A stretch of 6,021 bases of DNA from Bifidobacterium breve (GCA_943328365.2 CALPZT020000108.1:1-6021); one strand, 5' to 3'. Counted from the first letter of the stretch, positions 1 to 6,021 are shown. A program made the numbers and translations. Notes: generated by a model from the letters alone, not told the origin.

Positions 1-1159
1 CCACCACTCCCAAGGGTCCAGCCTGGTATGGATTTCGGGCACCCGACAGTGCGAGCAGATTGGCATTGTGGAGCGTGGCCATCGTGAGAACCTCAGCGGG
101 TGTGTACCACCGCGTCATCTTCGCAAGTTGCTCGCCCTGGCGCGATGCTAGAGACGGGCTGAAGAGCGTGTCAGTGCCCCAGGCGACGTTGATGCCATGC
201 TTCTTCGCAAGCTTGTAGGCGTTGTCGGTGCCGGCGTCGACCTCCAACTCCTTCAGGTGACTTGGCCCTTCCATAGGAATGGCATCGGCGTCGTTCAGGA
301 TGGGCTGAAGGCTCCAGAAGGCTCCCTTCTTGGCGATCATCTCCACCGTCACCTCGTTGATGAGGTGACCATGGTCGATGCACTTCACTCCCGCTTCAAG
401 GGCGTTACGCACCGCACGATTCGTGAACGCATGGACCATCACGTACGTGCCGAAATTCTCAGCACACTCGACACCAGCGCGCAGTTCTCCCACCGTGAAT
501 TCGCTGACATCAATGGGGTCATAAGGGGAGGACACGCCACCGCCGGCCATCATCTTGATCTGGCTTGCGCCATGCATGAGTTGCTCGCGAGCACCACGCA
601 GCACCTCATCAACGCCATCGGCGATCACCGTGGCACCGATGAGTTCGGTGTGGTTCAGGTGGCCACAGATGCCACGCGGGGTTTCGCCCAGACTGCGGAA
701 GTCGCCGTGTCCGCCAGATTGAGAAATGAATGCCCCCGACGGGTACATTCGCGGTCCGCTGATCAATCCGCTGTCGATGGCTCGCTTGAGACCGAAACTC
801 GGACCGCCAGCATCGCGAACCGTCGTGAAACCGCGGAGCAGTGTTTCGCTGGCTGCCTTTCCGGCAGCGATCTGAACGAATCCGGGATCGGCTCCTAGGA
901 AGTCGCCCATGGATATTGTGGCAAGTGTCGAATGCCAATGCGCATCGATGAGCCCCGGGATGAGCGTCCGGCCCTTGCAGTCGATGATCGTTGCGCCATC
1001 ACTGTTCGCGGGCGTCACATCGCCTGGAGTCAGGCTATCGATGAGTCCGTCCTTGACAAGAACCTGCGACGTGTCGGTCAGCTTTCCGGTCTTGCTGTTG
1101 AAGACCACCACGTCCTTGAACCACACGGCGTCATTCGTGACCCCTTCAGATGCGCTCAT
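1..1159 (-). CDS. Metal-dependent amidohydrolase, Xaa-Pro dipeptidase/imidazolonepropionase-like (C-terminus cut by window edge)
   Basis: A cytosolic amidohydrolase-superfamily enzyme with a TIM-barrel fold; 386 codons are visible and the reading frame continues past the left edge. Seen directly: an N-terminal beta-sandwich segment (about residues 10-66), then GLIDAHWHS with the metal-binding HxH at H74/H76, the segment GGHGDFR near 149-155, a candidate carboxylated lysine K202 in QIKMMAGGGVSSPYDP, metal-ligand histidines H243 (VMVHAF) and H263 (CIDHGH), and the catalytic aspartate D330 in WGTD. The end visible here, with NPYQAGPLGVV, normally precedes the last 40-60 residues of the family. 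The full metal centre is present, so it should be active. These motifs match the subgroup whose characterised members cleave dipeptides such as Xaa-Pro or Xaa-Arg/Lys; the substrate cannot be read from sequence. Two in-frame ATGs are adjacent (1162 and 1159). The second is better spaced from a GAGAGG-like site. It lies 63 bp downstream of the exporter gene in the same direction. No signal peptide is seen. Confidence 0.9.
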   Translation of the reverse strand, partial: MSASEGVTNDAVWFKDVVVFNSKTGKLTDTSQVLVKDGLIDSLTPGDVTPANSDGATIIDCKGRTLIPGLIDAHWHSTLATISMGDFLGADPGFVQIAAGKAASETLLRGFTTVRDAGGPSFGLKRAIDSGLISGPRMYPSGAFISQSGGHGDFRSLGETPRGICGHLNHTELIGATVIADGVDEVLRGAREQLMHGASQIKMMAGGGVSSPYDPIDVSEFTVGELRAGVECAENFGTYVMVHAFTNRAVRNALEAGVKCIDHGHLINEVTVEMIAKKGAFWSLQPILNDADAIPMEGPSHLKELEVDAGTDNAYKLAKKHGINVAWGTDTLFSPSLASRQGEQLAKMTRWYTPAEVLTMATLHNANLLALSGARNPYQAGPLGVV

Positions 1160-1162
1160 CAT

Positions 1163-1171
1163 CCCTCTCTC
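1163..1171 (-). promoter_or_regulatory. Ribosome binding site of the amidohydrolase gene
   Basis: The minus strand reads AGAGAGAGGG directly before the tandem ATGATG. A GAGG core leaves one base before the first ATG and four before the second, which favours the second (1159). It is the purine-rich site closest to a start codon in this window. Confidence 0.5.
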
Positions 1172-1175
1172 TGCT

Positions 1176-1202
1176 CGATAGTTGCGATCGCCCGGCGATA
1201 GT
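1176..1202. repeat. Direct repeat CGATAGT spaced 20 bp, around a 13-bp palindrome
   Basis: CGATAGT occurs at 1176-1182 and again at 1196-1202, a 20-bp period of about two helical turns. Between and overlapping them is the dyad ATCGCC-C-GGCGAT (1187-1199). The one-base centre is too tight for a good RNA hairpin, so a protein-binding operator is the more natural reading. It fills much of the short gap between the exporter stop and the amidohydrolase start. Function is inferred only; in GC-rich DNA short repeats of this size can arise by chance. Confidence 0.3.
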
Positions 1203-1225
1203 CGACGGGACGTTCATTCGTGGAA

Positions 1226-2485
1226 TCAACTCGCAGGGGCACCCGCTCGGCGCGCAGCCCAGTAGTGCTGCACCTTGTGAAGTGAATTGAAGAGCGCTGT
1301 GCCCGTCAGGATGCCGAGTGCGATTGCGATGACCGTCACGACCACTGAGTCCAGCGATCCGCGGCTTTGATCGGCACCGATTCCGACGATGGCCATGAGT
1401 CCGCTCGCCCCGGGCACGATCATCCAGAACGCTGGCAGGATTGTGACGAGTTTTGACGGTCCGTTCGGCAAACTGTCGAACCACAAGGCGAGTGGTGTCA
1501 TCGCCAGGGCCCCGAAGAAGCCGCTGAGCTGGGCGCTGAAGACCACCGAGCCGAACAACTGCCCAAGATAGGTGACGCTCAGGATGACGAGCATCCACGG
1601 AAAGTATTTCCAAGGGGAGCAGAACAGCAGCATCAAGCCCACGAGATAGATGGGGATGGCGATCACCATCACCCAGGGTCCGATTGTCCCGACTGGAATG
1701 TCCTGCACAACTTCGGGCGGCACATCGAGCAGCGCAGTCGCGGCGAAGATCCCAAAGGCAAGCAGCAGCAGGGTTACGGTCCCGGAGACGAGACGGCTGG
1801 CTCCTGCGACCATTTGATTCGAGGCGAGTTCGATGACGCCGATGGTGATGGCAGCACCTGGCAGGAAGATCACGAGGAGGGGGACGAGAATGCGGACGGG
1901 ATCCTCGAGGCCGAAACGTCCAGCAATGAGCAGCACCACAGCGGTAACAAGGAATGAGACCACGACCGGCAGAACGAGTTGTAGCGTTGGGATTTTCGCC
2001 AGATAGATTGCGCCGATCAGCAAGCCCAGGAGCGTGCAGGTGATGACAGTGGCGAGCGTCGGCTGCAGGATGAGTGAGAATCCTGCTGCGAACAGGCTGT
2101 ATCCGAGGACTCGAACAAACCAGGGGTATCTCGGCGACAGGTTCGCTATGTTGTCGAGTTCCTGATTCGCCATCCCAAGGTCGACGTGCTGCGACTTCAA
2201 CACCTTGATGTAGGTGTAGAGGGCGGCTATCTGGTCGTAGCGAAGGGATCCACCGAAGTTGGTGTCCACTTGGACGCCCGACTGCTCTCCGCCGCCAGTT
2301 TGCACGACAACCGCCGTGGGAAAGGCGAGGACTATCGCATCATCGACCCCCTGAGCTGCGCAGATCTTGGTCAGTGTCGACTCGATCGATGCAACCGAGT
2401 CAAAGGACTGGGCCATTCCCGCGCCGACACGCGCAGCCAATTCGCGCACGTGTCCAGGCTCCGCTGAACCGTCCATGGGGTGCAC
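1226..2485 (-). CDS. Threonine/serine exporter, ThrE family
   Basis: An inner-membrane amino acid exporter of 419 residues; the family's founding member is ThrE of Corynebacterium glutamicum, which exports threonine and serine using the proton gradient. Seen directly: a soluble N-terminal part (about 1-120), then roughly ten hydrophobic segments from about 121 to 402. The signature of the first membrane domain (DUF1212/ThrE) is clear: FLPGAAITIGVIEL (207-220) followed by NQMVAGASRLV (223-233). The second half (DUF3815-like) carries the matching FWMIVPGASGLMAIVG (353-368). Both halves are fused in one chain, as in actinobacterial ThrE, whereas many bacteria split them. The start is GTG at 2485; an in-frame ATG at 2476 is the alternative, and neither has a convincing Shine-Dalgarno sequence. 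It follows the kinase gene after a palindrome and precedes the amidohydrolase. Substrate specificity is inferred from the family only. Confidence 0.92.
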   Translation of the reverse strand: MHPMDGSAEPGHVRELAARVGAGMAQSFDSVASIESTLTKICAAQGVDDAIVLAFPTAVVVQTGGGEQSGVQVDTNFGGSLRYDQIAALYTYIKVLKSQHVDLGMANQELDNIANLSPRYPWFVRVLGYSLFAAGFSLILQPTLATVITCTLLGLLIGAIYLAKIPTLQLVLPVVVSFLVTAVVLLIAGRFGLEDPVRILVPLLVIFLPGAAITIGVIELASNQMVAGASRLVSGTVTLLLLAFGIFAATALLDVPPEVVQDIPVGTIGPWVMVIAIPIYLVGLMLLFCSPWKYFPWMLVILSVTYLGQLFGSVVFSAQLSGFFGALAMTPLALWFDSLPNGPSKLVTILPAFWMIVPGASGLMAIVGIGADQSRGSLDSVVVTVIAIALGILTGTALFNSLHKVQHYWAARRAGAPAS

Positions 2486-2498
2486 AACATAGACTTCA

Positions 2499-2512
2499 GC
2501 ACCCGTCGGTGC
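2499..2512. repeat. Short inverted repeat in the exporter leader
   Basis: GCACC (2499-2503) and GGTGC (2508-2512) flank a four-base loop, 14 bp upstream of the exporter's GTG start. It could be a small hairpin in the leader or an operator half-site pair. Only five base pairs support it. Confidence 0.25.
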
Positions 2513-2524
2513 GGGCCATTTCGA

Positions 2525-2548
2525 AAAGGCAGGTCTAGACCTGCCTTT
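2525..2548 (-). terminator. Perfect palindrome after the kinase gene, likely intrinsic terminator or attenuator
   Basis: The arms AAAGGCAGGT (2525-2534) and ACCTGCCTTT (2539-2548) surround CTAG, itself self-complementary, so the whole 24 bp is a perfect dyad. It begins seven bases after the kinase stop codon. On the minus strand the right arm runs into TTTTC, a short T run, which suits rho-independent termination of the regulator-kinase transcript. Because the exporter starts only 40 bp further on in the same direction, it may instead be a partial attenuator or a dimer-binding operator for the exporter. Confidence 0.7.
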
Positions 2549-2555
2549 GAATCAG

Positions 2556-4307
2556 TCAGTGAGCGATTGCGACGTCCGCGGTTACTGAGGTGTGCAGTCC
2601 GTCCCGGGTTCGATCCCACCGAATACACAGCTCATCGAGCATGCGGGAGCCGACGCCGCGACTCGCGGAGGCACTCACGCCGCGACCATCGTCGTCACAG
2701 GTCACCTGGACGCATCCTTGCTCGACGACGATCCTCACCATCACCGTTGTGGCCTTGCCATGCCGGATTGCATTGGTGATGAATTCGCGCGCTATCTCGC
2801 CAACGCTTGCCTCGGTGACGGGAGCTGCAGCCAGCAGAAGTTCCGCCCTCTCACTCATCGTCCACCTGACCTCGCACTCACCGGACCACATGCGCGAAAG
2901 TTCGGTAAGTGTCTGTTCCAGTCGAACGGCCACTACCGCGTGAGCGTCGAGCTTCTGCGCAGCCAGGGCGATGTCACGTCTAATTGCGGCCACAAGCTCC
3001 TGGCTCGGCAACGGATTCGCGAGCAGGCGCATTGACCCCGCGTACAGCGCACTTTGCAGGGATCCATGGATGACGTAACTGAGGTTGCGACGTTCGATGA
3101 ACAGATGCTGGGTGAGAAGACTTGAAGCAGTGCGCAAAGCGTCGATGTACCCCTGAAGCTCCCGCTCAGTCTCCGATCGGCGATAGCTGACGGCTGCGTA
3201 GGTCGCGGTGGAAAGGCCAAGAAGCAACCCTGTCAGCGGTGCTGCGTACATCACGTATTCGGGCACGGGCAGGCCCAGCGCTTCCTCCACGGTGACCGAC
3301 AACACCAGGCCGAGTACTCCGATCCCACCAGCTACTGCGATTCCCAGCCAGAGTCTTGGTGCCCACCCGCCGATGACTGCCCGCGCTCCCGCGAACACGA
3401 GGATCGGTACGAGCCCGCTGATGATTGGCAGGAGCAGGATTGCCGGGTCAGCGGCTAGGCGCATCGCCTGGGAAAAGCTCAGTATCGTGACGATGAGCCC
3501 GGCGAGCGGGCTGATGAGCACGTGCATGTGCAGATGAGAGGGCAACGGCAGAGCCGGGAGTTCCCCGGACACCGGCTTGAAGTCATCGGGGCTGACGCCC
3601 GAAGCACTGTTGAGGAGTCGCTGGCTTAGGGGACGCAACTGTTCATCAGCGATCTTGCGCATGGCATCGGCGATCGGCGCTGCGTCCGAACCATGGTCGA
3701 TGCGCTTCACGAGGCGATCAATCGCAACGAGGAACGGGTCAACCAACTGGTGAACGTGAGCAACCACTGCCCTATGAACCTCATGCAATTGGGTCTGCAT
3801 CGAGCGATGCGTGAGATCGAGTTCGGTGCGCCTCGCAGCAAGGCTTGCTGCGAGGCGGCGATGGCGCTCATAGGCGCCAACGACGAGCGCCATGACGATG
3901 TACCCGCCCGTCATCGTGGGCAGTGACGATCCGACCCGATACGAGTACTCCATCGTTGTGCTCAGACCCATGGCGACCGAGGTCCACTCAATCGCGAGGC
4001 CACGTGCAGTCATGGCAATGACGATGGCGCCCGCCGTCAACAGCGGCCGCGATCGTGCTGGTTCGACTCTGTGAATGGCGCCCGACGCTATTGCGATGCA
4101 GGCCATCACGGTGAGTTGCCCCACGAGCGCGATGAGGAGCCCTTGCACTTCGCTGGAGCCGATGCGAGCGCGGTCGATGAAGACGGGGCCGATGCAGCCG
4201 AACGGCAGGAAGAGCAGCGTCGCTTGCCAACTGAGTGAGGATCGATTGCCAAGGAGTGCCCAATGCGAGCGAATGCCCTCGCCCAGGCTCTGCTCTTGCC
4301 GGCCCAC
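2556..4307 (-). CDS. Membrane sensor histidine kinase with two membrane blocks (NarL/LiaS-like HATPase)
   Basis: A 583-residue sensor kinase that should autophosphorylate on histidine and pass phosphate to the regulator encoded just upstream. Order of parts seen: four hydrophobic segments (about 27-147), a charged helical stretch (about 148-235), four more hydrophobic segments (about 261-374), a helical dimerisation region with the candidate phospho-acceptor H414 in IERRNLSYVIHGSLQSAL, and a C-terminal HATPase_c domain. The ATPase carries the N box (E508, N512, with NAIRHG), the G1 box DDDGRG (538-543) and the G2 box GVGSRM (551-556). The residue after H414 is glycine rather than the usual acidic residue of HisKA_3 kinases. 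No periplasmic sensor domain is visible, so the signal is probably sensed within the membrane. The start is GTG at 4307, six bases after the regulator's TAA, with an AAGAGG-like site overlapping that stop. The ligand is unknown. Confidence 0.88.
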   Translation of the reverse strand: MGRQEQSLGEGIRSHWALLGNRSSLSWQATLLFLPFGCIGPVFIDRARIGSSEVQGLLIALVGQLTVMACIAIASGAIHRVEPARSRPLLTAGAIVIAMTARGLAIEWTSVAMGLSTTMEYSYRVGSSLPTMTGGYIVMALVVGAYERHRRLAASLAARRTELDLTHRSMQTQLHEVHRAVVAHVHQLVDPFLVAIDRLVKRIDHGSDAAPIADAMRKIADEQLRPLSQRLLNSASGVSPDDFKPVSGELPALPLPSHLHMHVLISPLAGLIVTILSFSQAMRLAADPAILLLPIISGLVPILVFAGARAVIGGWAPRLWLGIAVAGGIGVLGLVLSVTVEEALGLPVPEYVMYAAPLTGLLLGLSTATYAAVSYRRSETERELQGYIDALRTASSLLTQHLFIERRNLSYVIHGSLQSALYAGSMRLLANPLPSQELVAAIRRDIALAAQKLDAHAVVAVRLEQTLTELSRMWSGECEVRWTMSERAELLLAAAPVTEASVGEIAREFITNAIRHGKATTVMVRIVVEQGCVQVTCDDDGRGVSASASRGVGSRMLDELCIRWDRTRDGLHTSVTADVAIAH

Positions 4308-4316
4308 GACCTCTTA
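4308..4316 (-). promoter_or_regulatory. Ribosome binding site of the kinase overlapping the regulator stop codon
   Basis: The minus strand reads TAAGAGGTC directly before the kinase GTG, so the AAGAGG-like site shares bases with the TAA of the regulator gene. This arrangement supports the GTG start and suggests translational coupling of the two proteins. Confidence 0.5.
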
Positions 4317-5024
4317 CGCCGTTTCTGCGTGGCGGGCAGGCATGCCCGTCCGTCCACCGGCCACTTCGAGGAAACGACGAACCGCGGCAACGCGCACATT
4401 GCCTTCCACCATGCCCTCCACCCGAAGCGACTGGAAGGCGCGACCGATCGTGTCGTCTATCGCGTTGACACTGACCCCGCACTCTTGGGCAATTTGGCTG
4501 TTCGTCTGGCCAGACGCGGCTAATCGCATGACGCGCACCTGCTTGCGAGTGAGGCCAGCGAGCGGCCGATCTGGCTCCCTATCGTGCCGGAAGTCGCCCA
4601 CCCGAGTTCCGCGCAAGACGGCATCAAGTGCCTCGATGACCAGACTCACGTTGCTCACATTCGACTTGCGCAAGTAGGCAACTCCTTTGGGCAGTCCCTT
4701 CGAGTCGCGTTCGGCGAACCGTGGATCAGGCAGGCTGGTGAGGAAGACGACGGCAGTGGATGGCGACTTGCGGAGGATGAGTTCGGCGAGGTCGAAGCCA
4801 TTCGGACCCGAGCCAAGGTCGATATCGAGGACGAGGGCGTCATGGTCGCCACGGTCGAACATGTCTCGTGCTTCGGCTGCCGAAGCCGTGGCCTCGCATG
4901 CGAAGCCGCTCATCCCAAGCGCTGATGCGAGCAAGCCTCGAAGAAGCGCGTCATCCTCGACCAGAAGCACAGACCGGGATGGGGTCGCAGGGGGCGGAGT
5001 GCTCACGAGATCACATGCTGGCAC
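4314..5024 (-). CDS. Response regulator transcription factor, NarL/LuxR type
   Basis: A 236-residue DNA-binding response regulator, the likely phosphorylation target of the adjacent kinase. The receiver domain (about 17-140) shows the acidic pocket E23/D24/D25 in LLVEDDALLR, the phospho-acceptor D67 in LVLDIDLG, the switch residue T96 in VFLTS and the conserved K120 in YLRKS. The C-terminal helix-turn-helix (about 157-205) has LTRKQVRVMRLAASGQTNSQIA, typical of LuxR-type domains, but the recognition helix and its end (AIDDTIGRAFQSLRVEG) depart from the common pattern. The loop after D67, GSGPNGFDLAE, is longer than in standard NarL receivers. The start is uncertain: GTG at 5024 is used here, while an in-frame GTG at 5006 would give a shorter leader beginning STPPPATP; neither has a clear ribosome binding site. 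It is first in a regulator-kinase pair with a 6-bp gap, divergent from miaB. Autoregulation is plausible but not shown. Confidence 0.9.
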   Translation of the reverse strand: MPACDLVSTPPPATPSRSVLLVEDDALLRGLLASALGMSGFACEATASAAEARDMFDRGDHDALVLDIDLGSGPNGFDLAELILRKSPSTAVVFLTSLPDPRFAERDSKGLPKGVAYLRKSNVSNVSLVIEALDAVLRGTRVGDFRHDREPDRPLAGLTRKQVRVMRLAASGQTNSQIAQECGVSVNAIDDTIGRAFQSLRVEGMVEGNVRVAAVRRFLEVAGGRTGMPARHAETA

Positions 5025-5054
5025 ACGGCCACACGTTCGTCAGGCCCTTCAGGG

Positions 5055-5075
5055 ACACCCCGGCCCGTTGGGTGT
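5055..5075. repeat. Inverted repeat ACACCC-N9-GGGTGT upstream of the response regulator
   Basis: ACACCC (5055-5060) and GGGTGT (5070-5075) are perfect complements around nine bases, with half-site centres 15 bp apart. The repeat ends about 30 bp upstream of the regulator's annotated start, a position suited to an operator or to a leader hairpin. The short arms and GC-rich setting keep confidence low. Confidence 0.3.
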
Positions 5076-5145
5076 GATCCGGGTCAGTGGGAACGGGTGA
5101 AGCGTGAGTCGATCGCCGAGGGGCTTAGGGCGATGTCCGTGAGTG

Positions 5146-5162
5146 GATGCTTCGTGATGCTT
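5146..5162. repeat. Tandem heptamer GATGCTT at a 10-bp period
   Basis: GATGCTT occurs at 5146-5152 and 5156-5162, so both copies face the same side of the helix. NarL-family regulators often bind paired heptamers, which makes this a candidate binding site for the adjacent regulator. It sits about 50 bp upstream of miaB and about 120 bp upstream of the regulator start. Function is inferred from position and spacing only. Confidence 0.3.
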
Positions 5163-5210
5163 GCGGCTGTATGACGGACTATCACGACTGACTGCTTAGA
5201 CTCAGGGATC

Positions 5211-6021
5211 GTGACGACTTCCCCTCAGGCTCTAGCCGCCCGCACGTATCAGGTGCGCACATACGGCTGCCAGATGAACGTCCACGACTCCGAGCGGCTC
5301 TCGGGGCTGCTGGAGTCCGCTGGTTACGTTCCAGCCGCTGATGGCACTGTCGCCGATGTCGTCGTGTTCAATACCTGCGCGGTCCGCGAGAACGCCGACA
5401 ACAAGCTCTACGGCAACCTCAGCCATCTCGTCCCGGTGAAGGCCGAGAACCCCGGGATGCAGATCGCGGTCGGCGGATGCCTTGCCCAGAAGGACCAGGG
5501 CATGATCCTGGAGAAGGCCCCGGTCGTCGATGTCGTCTTCGGCACTCACAACATCGGTTCCCTGCCTGTGCTGCTCGAGCGTGCCCGCGTGATGAACGAG
5601 GCCCAGGTGGAGATCAAGGAGGCGCTCGAGACCTTCCCGTCGGCGCTACCGACGAAGCGAGATTCTGCCTACGCGGCCTGGGTGTCGGTGAGTGTCGGGT
5701 GCAACAACACGTGCACCTTCTGCATCGTCCCGGCCCTTCGAGGCACCGAAAAGGATCGCCGGCCCGGCGAGATCCTCGCCGAGATCGAGGCACTCGTCGC
5801 CGAGGGGGTCCTGGAGATCACGCTGCTCGGCCAGAACGTGAATGCCTACGGCATCGAGTTCGGCGACCGTCAGGCATTCGGCAAGCTGCTGCGTGCGTGC
5901 GGCGCAATCGACGGCCTCGAGCGGGTTCGCTTCACCAGCCCGCATCCGCGCGACTTCACCGACGATGTCATCGCGGCGATGGCCGAGACCGCGAATGTCA
6001 TGCCCTCGCTCCACATGCCGA
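5211..6021 (+). CDS. miaB: tRNA-2-methylthio-N6-dimethylallyladenosine synthase MiaB (C-terminus cut by window edge)
   Basis: A radical-SAM methylthiotransferase that adds the 2-methylthio group to i6A37 in tRNAs reading codons beginning with U; cytosolic. The first 270 codons are visible. The N-terminal UPF0004 domain has the three cysteines for the auxiliary 4Fe-4S cluster: C20 in TYGCQMN, C56 in NTCAVRENA and C90 in GGCLAQKD. The radical-SAM domain has the CxxxCxxC triad C164/C168/C171 in SVGCNNTCTFCIVP, then RGTEKDRRPGEI, LLGQNVNAYG (205-214) and RFTSPHPRDF (240-249). These motifs separate MiaB from its relatives RimO and MtaB. The remaining SAM barrel and the TRAM domain lie beyond the window. 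The start is GTG at 5211, preceded by an AGGG site four bases away; an in-frame stop at 5172-5174 rules out a much longer start. It is divergent from the two-component genes. Confidence 0.97.
   Translation, partial: MTTSPQALAARTYQVRTYGCQMNVHDSERLSGLLESAGYVPAADGTVADVVVFNTCAVRENADNKLYGNLSHLVPVKAENPGMQIAVGGCLAQKDQGMILEKAPVVDVVFGTHNIGSLPVLLERARVMNEAQVEIKEALETFPSALPTKRDSAYAAWVSVSVGCNNTCTFCIVPALRGTEKDRRPGEILAEIEALVAEGVLEITLLGQNVNAYGIEFGDRQAFGKLLRACGAIDGLERVRFTSPHPRDFTDDVIAAMAETANVMPSLHMP

Larger units (their letters stand above)
5025..5210. promoter_or_regulatory. Divergent intergenic region between the response regulator and miaB
   Basis: This 186-bp gap must hold promoters for both divergent transcription units. 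No open frame with a credible start was seen in it. It contains an inverted repeat near the regulator gene (5055-5075) and a tandem 7-mer nearer miaB (5146-5162). A weak -10-like TAGACT (5197-5202) lies just before the miaB start, without a recognisable -35 partner. Confidence 0.5.

Noticed and set aside
197..898. Long plus-strand open frame of 233 codons
   Set aside because: It lies opposite the amidohydrolase, whose minus-strand frame carries a full set of metal-ligand motifs; the plus-strand product has no recognisable domain.
1..1159. Assignment of the amidohydrolase as HutI imidazolonepropionase
   Set aside because: The HWH, GGHGDF and QIKMMAGGGVSSPYDP segments fit the dipeptidase-like subgroup better, and no other histidine-degradation gene is nearby.
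1146..1613. Minus-strand open frame of 155 codons spanning the gap between exporter and amidohydrolase
   Set aside because: It is an arginine- and histidine-rich out-of-frame reading of the exporter's 3' end with low-complexity composition typical of GC-rich shadows.
3988..4482. Minus-strand open frame of 164 codons across the regulator-kinase junction
   Set aside because: It overlaps two well-supported genes in another frame and is dominated by Arg, Gly and His, so it is a shadow.
5112..5134. ATCGCC and GGCGAT arms with an 11-base loop in the divergent intergenic region
   Set aside because: Only six base pairs with a long loop and no T run; not distinguishable from chance in GC-rich sequence.
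5177..5202. GACT repeated four times before miaB
   Set aside because: A four-base word repeated with 9, 4 and 9 bp steps is too short to support a claim.
5232..6014. Two minus-strand open frames opposite miaB
   Set aside because: miaB is certain from its cysteine motifs; the opposite-strand products are mirror readings of codon bias.

Overview
The window looks like a chromosomal segment from a moderately high-GC actinobacterium. The evidence is GC-rich codon use, frequent GTG starts, weak Shine-Dalgarno sequences, and a MiaB protein and a LuxR-type response regulator with actinobacterial-style motifs. No mobile element, CRISPR array, rRNA or tRNA was seen. Nearly all the sequence is explained by five genes, and the two at the window edges are incomplete.

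Layout. Positions 1-1159 (minus) hold a metal-dependent amidohydrolase of the Xaa-Pro dipeptidase/imidazolonepropionase-like group, with its C-terminus cut off by the left edge. Positions 1226-2485 (minus) hold a ThrE-type threonine/serine exporter. Positions 2556-4307 (minus) hold an unusual membrane sensor kinase with two four-helix membrane blocks. Positions 4314-5024 (minus) hold its partner NarL/LuxR-type response regulator. A 186-bp divergent intergenic region follows. From 5211 (plus) miaB, the tRNA methylthiotransferase, runs off the right edge.

How the genes may work together. Regulator and kinase are only 6 bp apart and should form one transcript. A perfect 24-bp palindrome just after the kinase stop looks like a terminator or attenuator separating that transcript from the exporter. 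The exporter and amidohydrolase are 63 bp apart in the same direction and may be co-transcribed. The pairing suggests a speculative physiology: a cytosolic dipeptidase-like enzyme releases amino acids and the exporter relieves the excess, possibly under control of the adjacent two-component system. miaB is a conserved housekeeping gene and is probably unrelated.

The least ordinary items are the duplicated architecture of the kinase, the exporter/peptidase-like pairing next to it, and short repeat elements in the three intergenic gaps. All protein families named are known ones. I see no clear evidence of a wholly new system.
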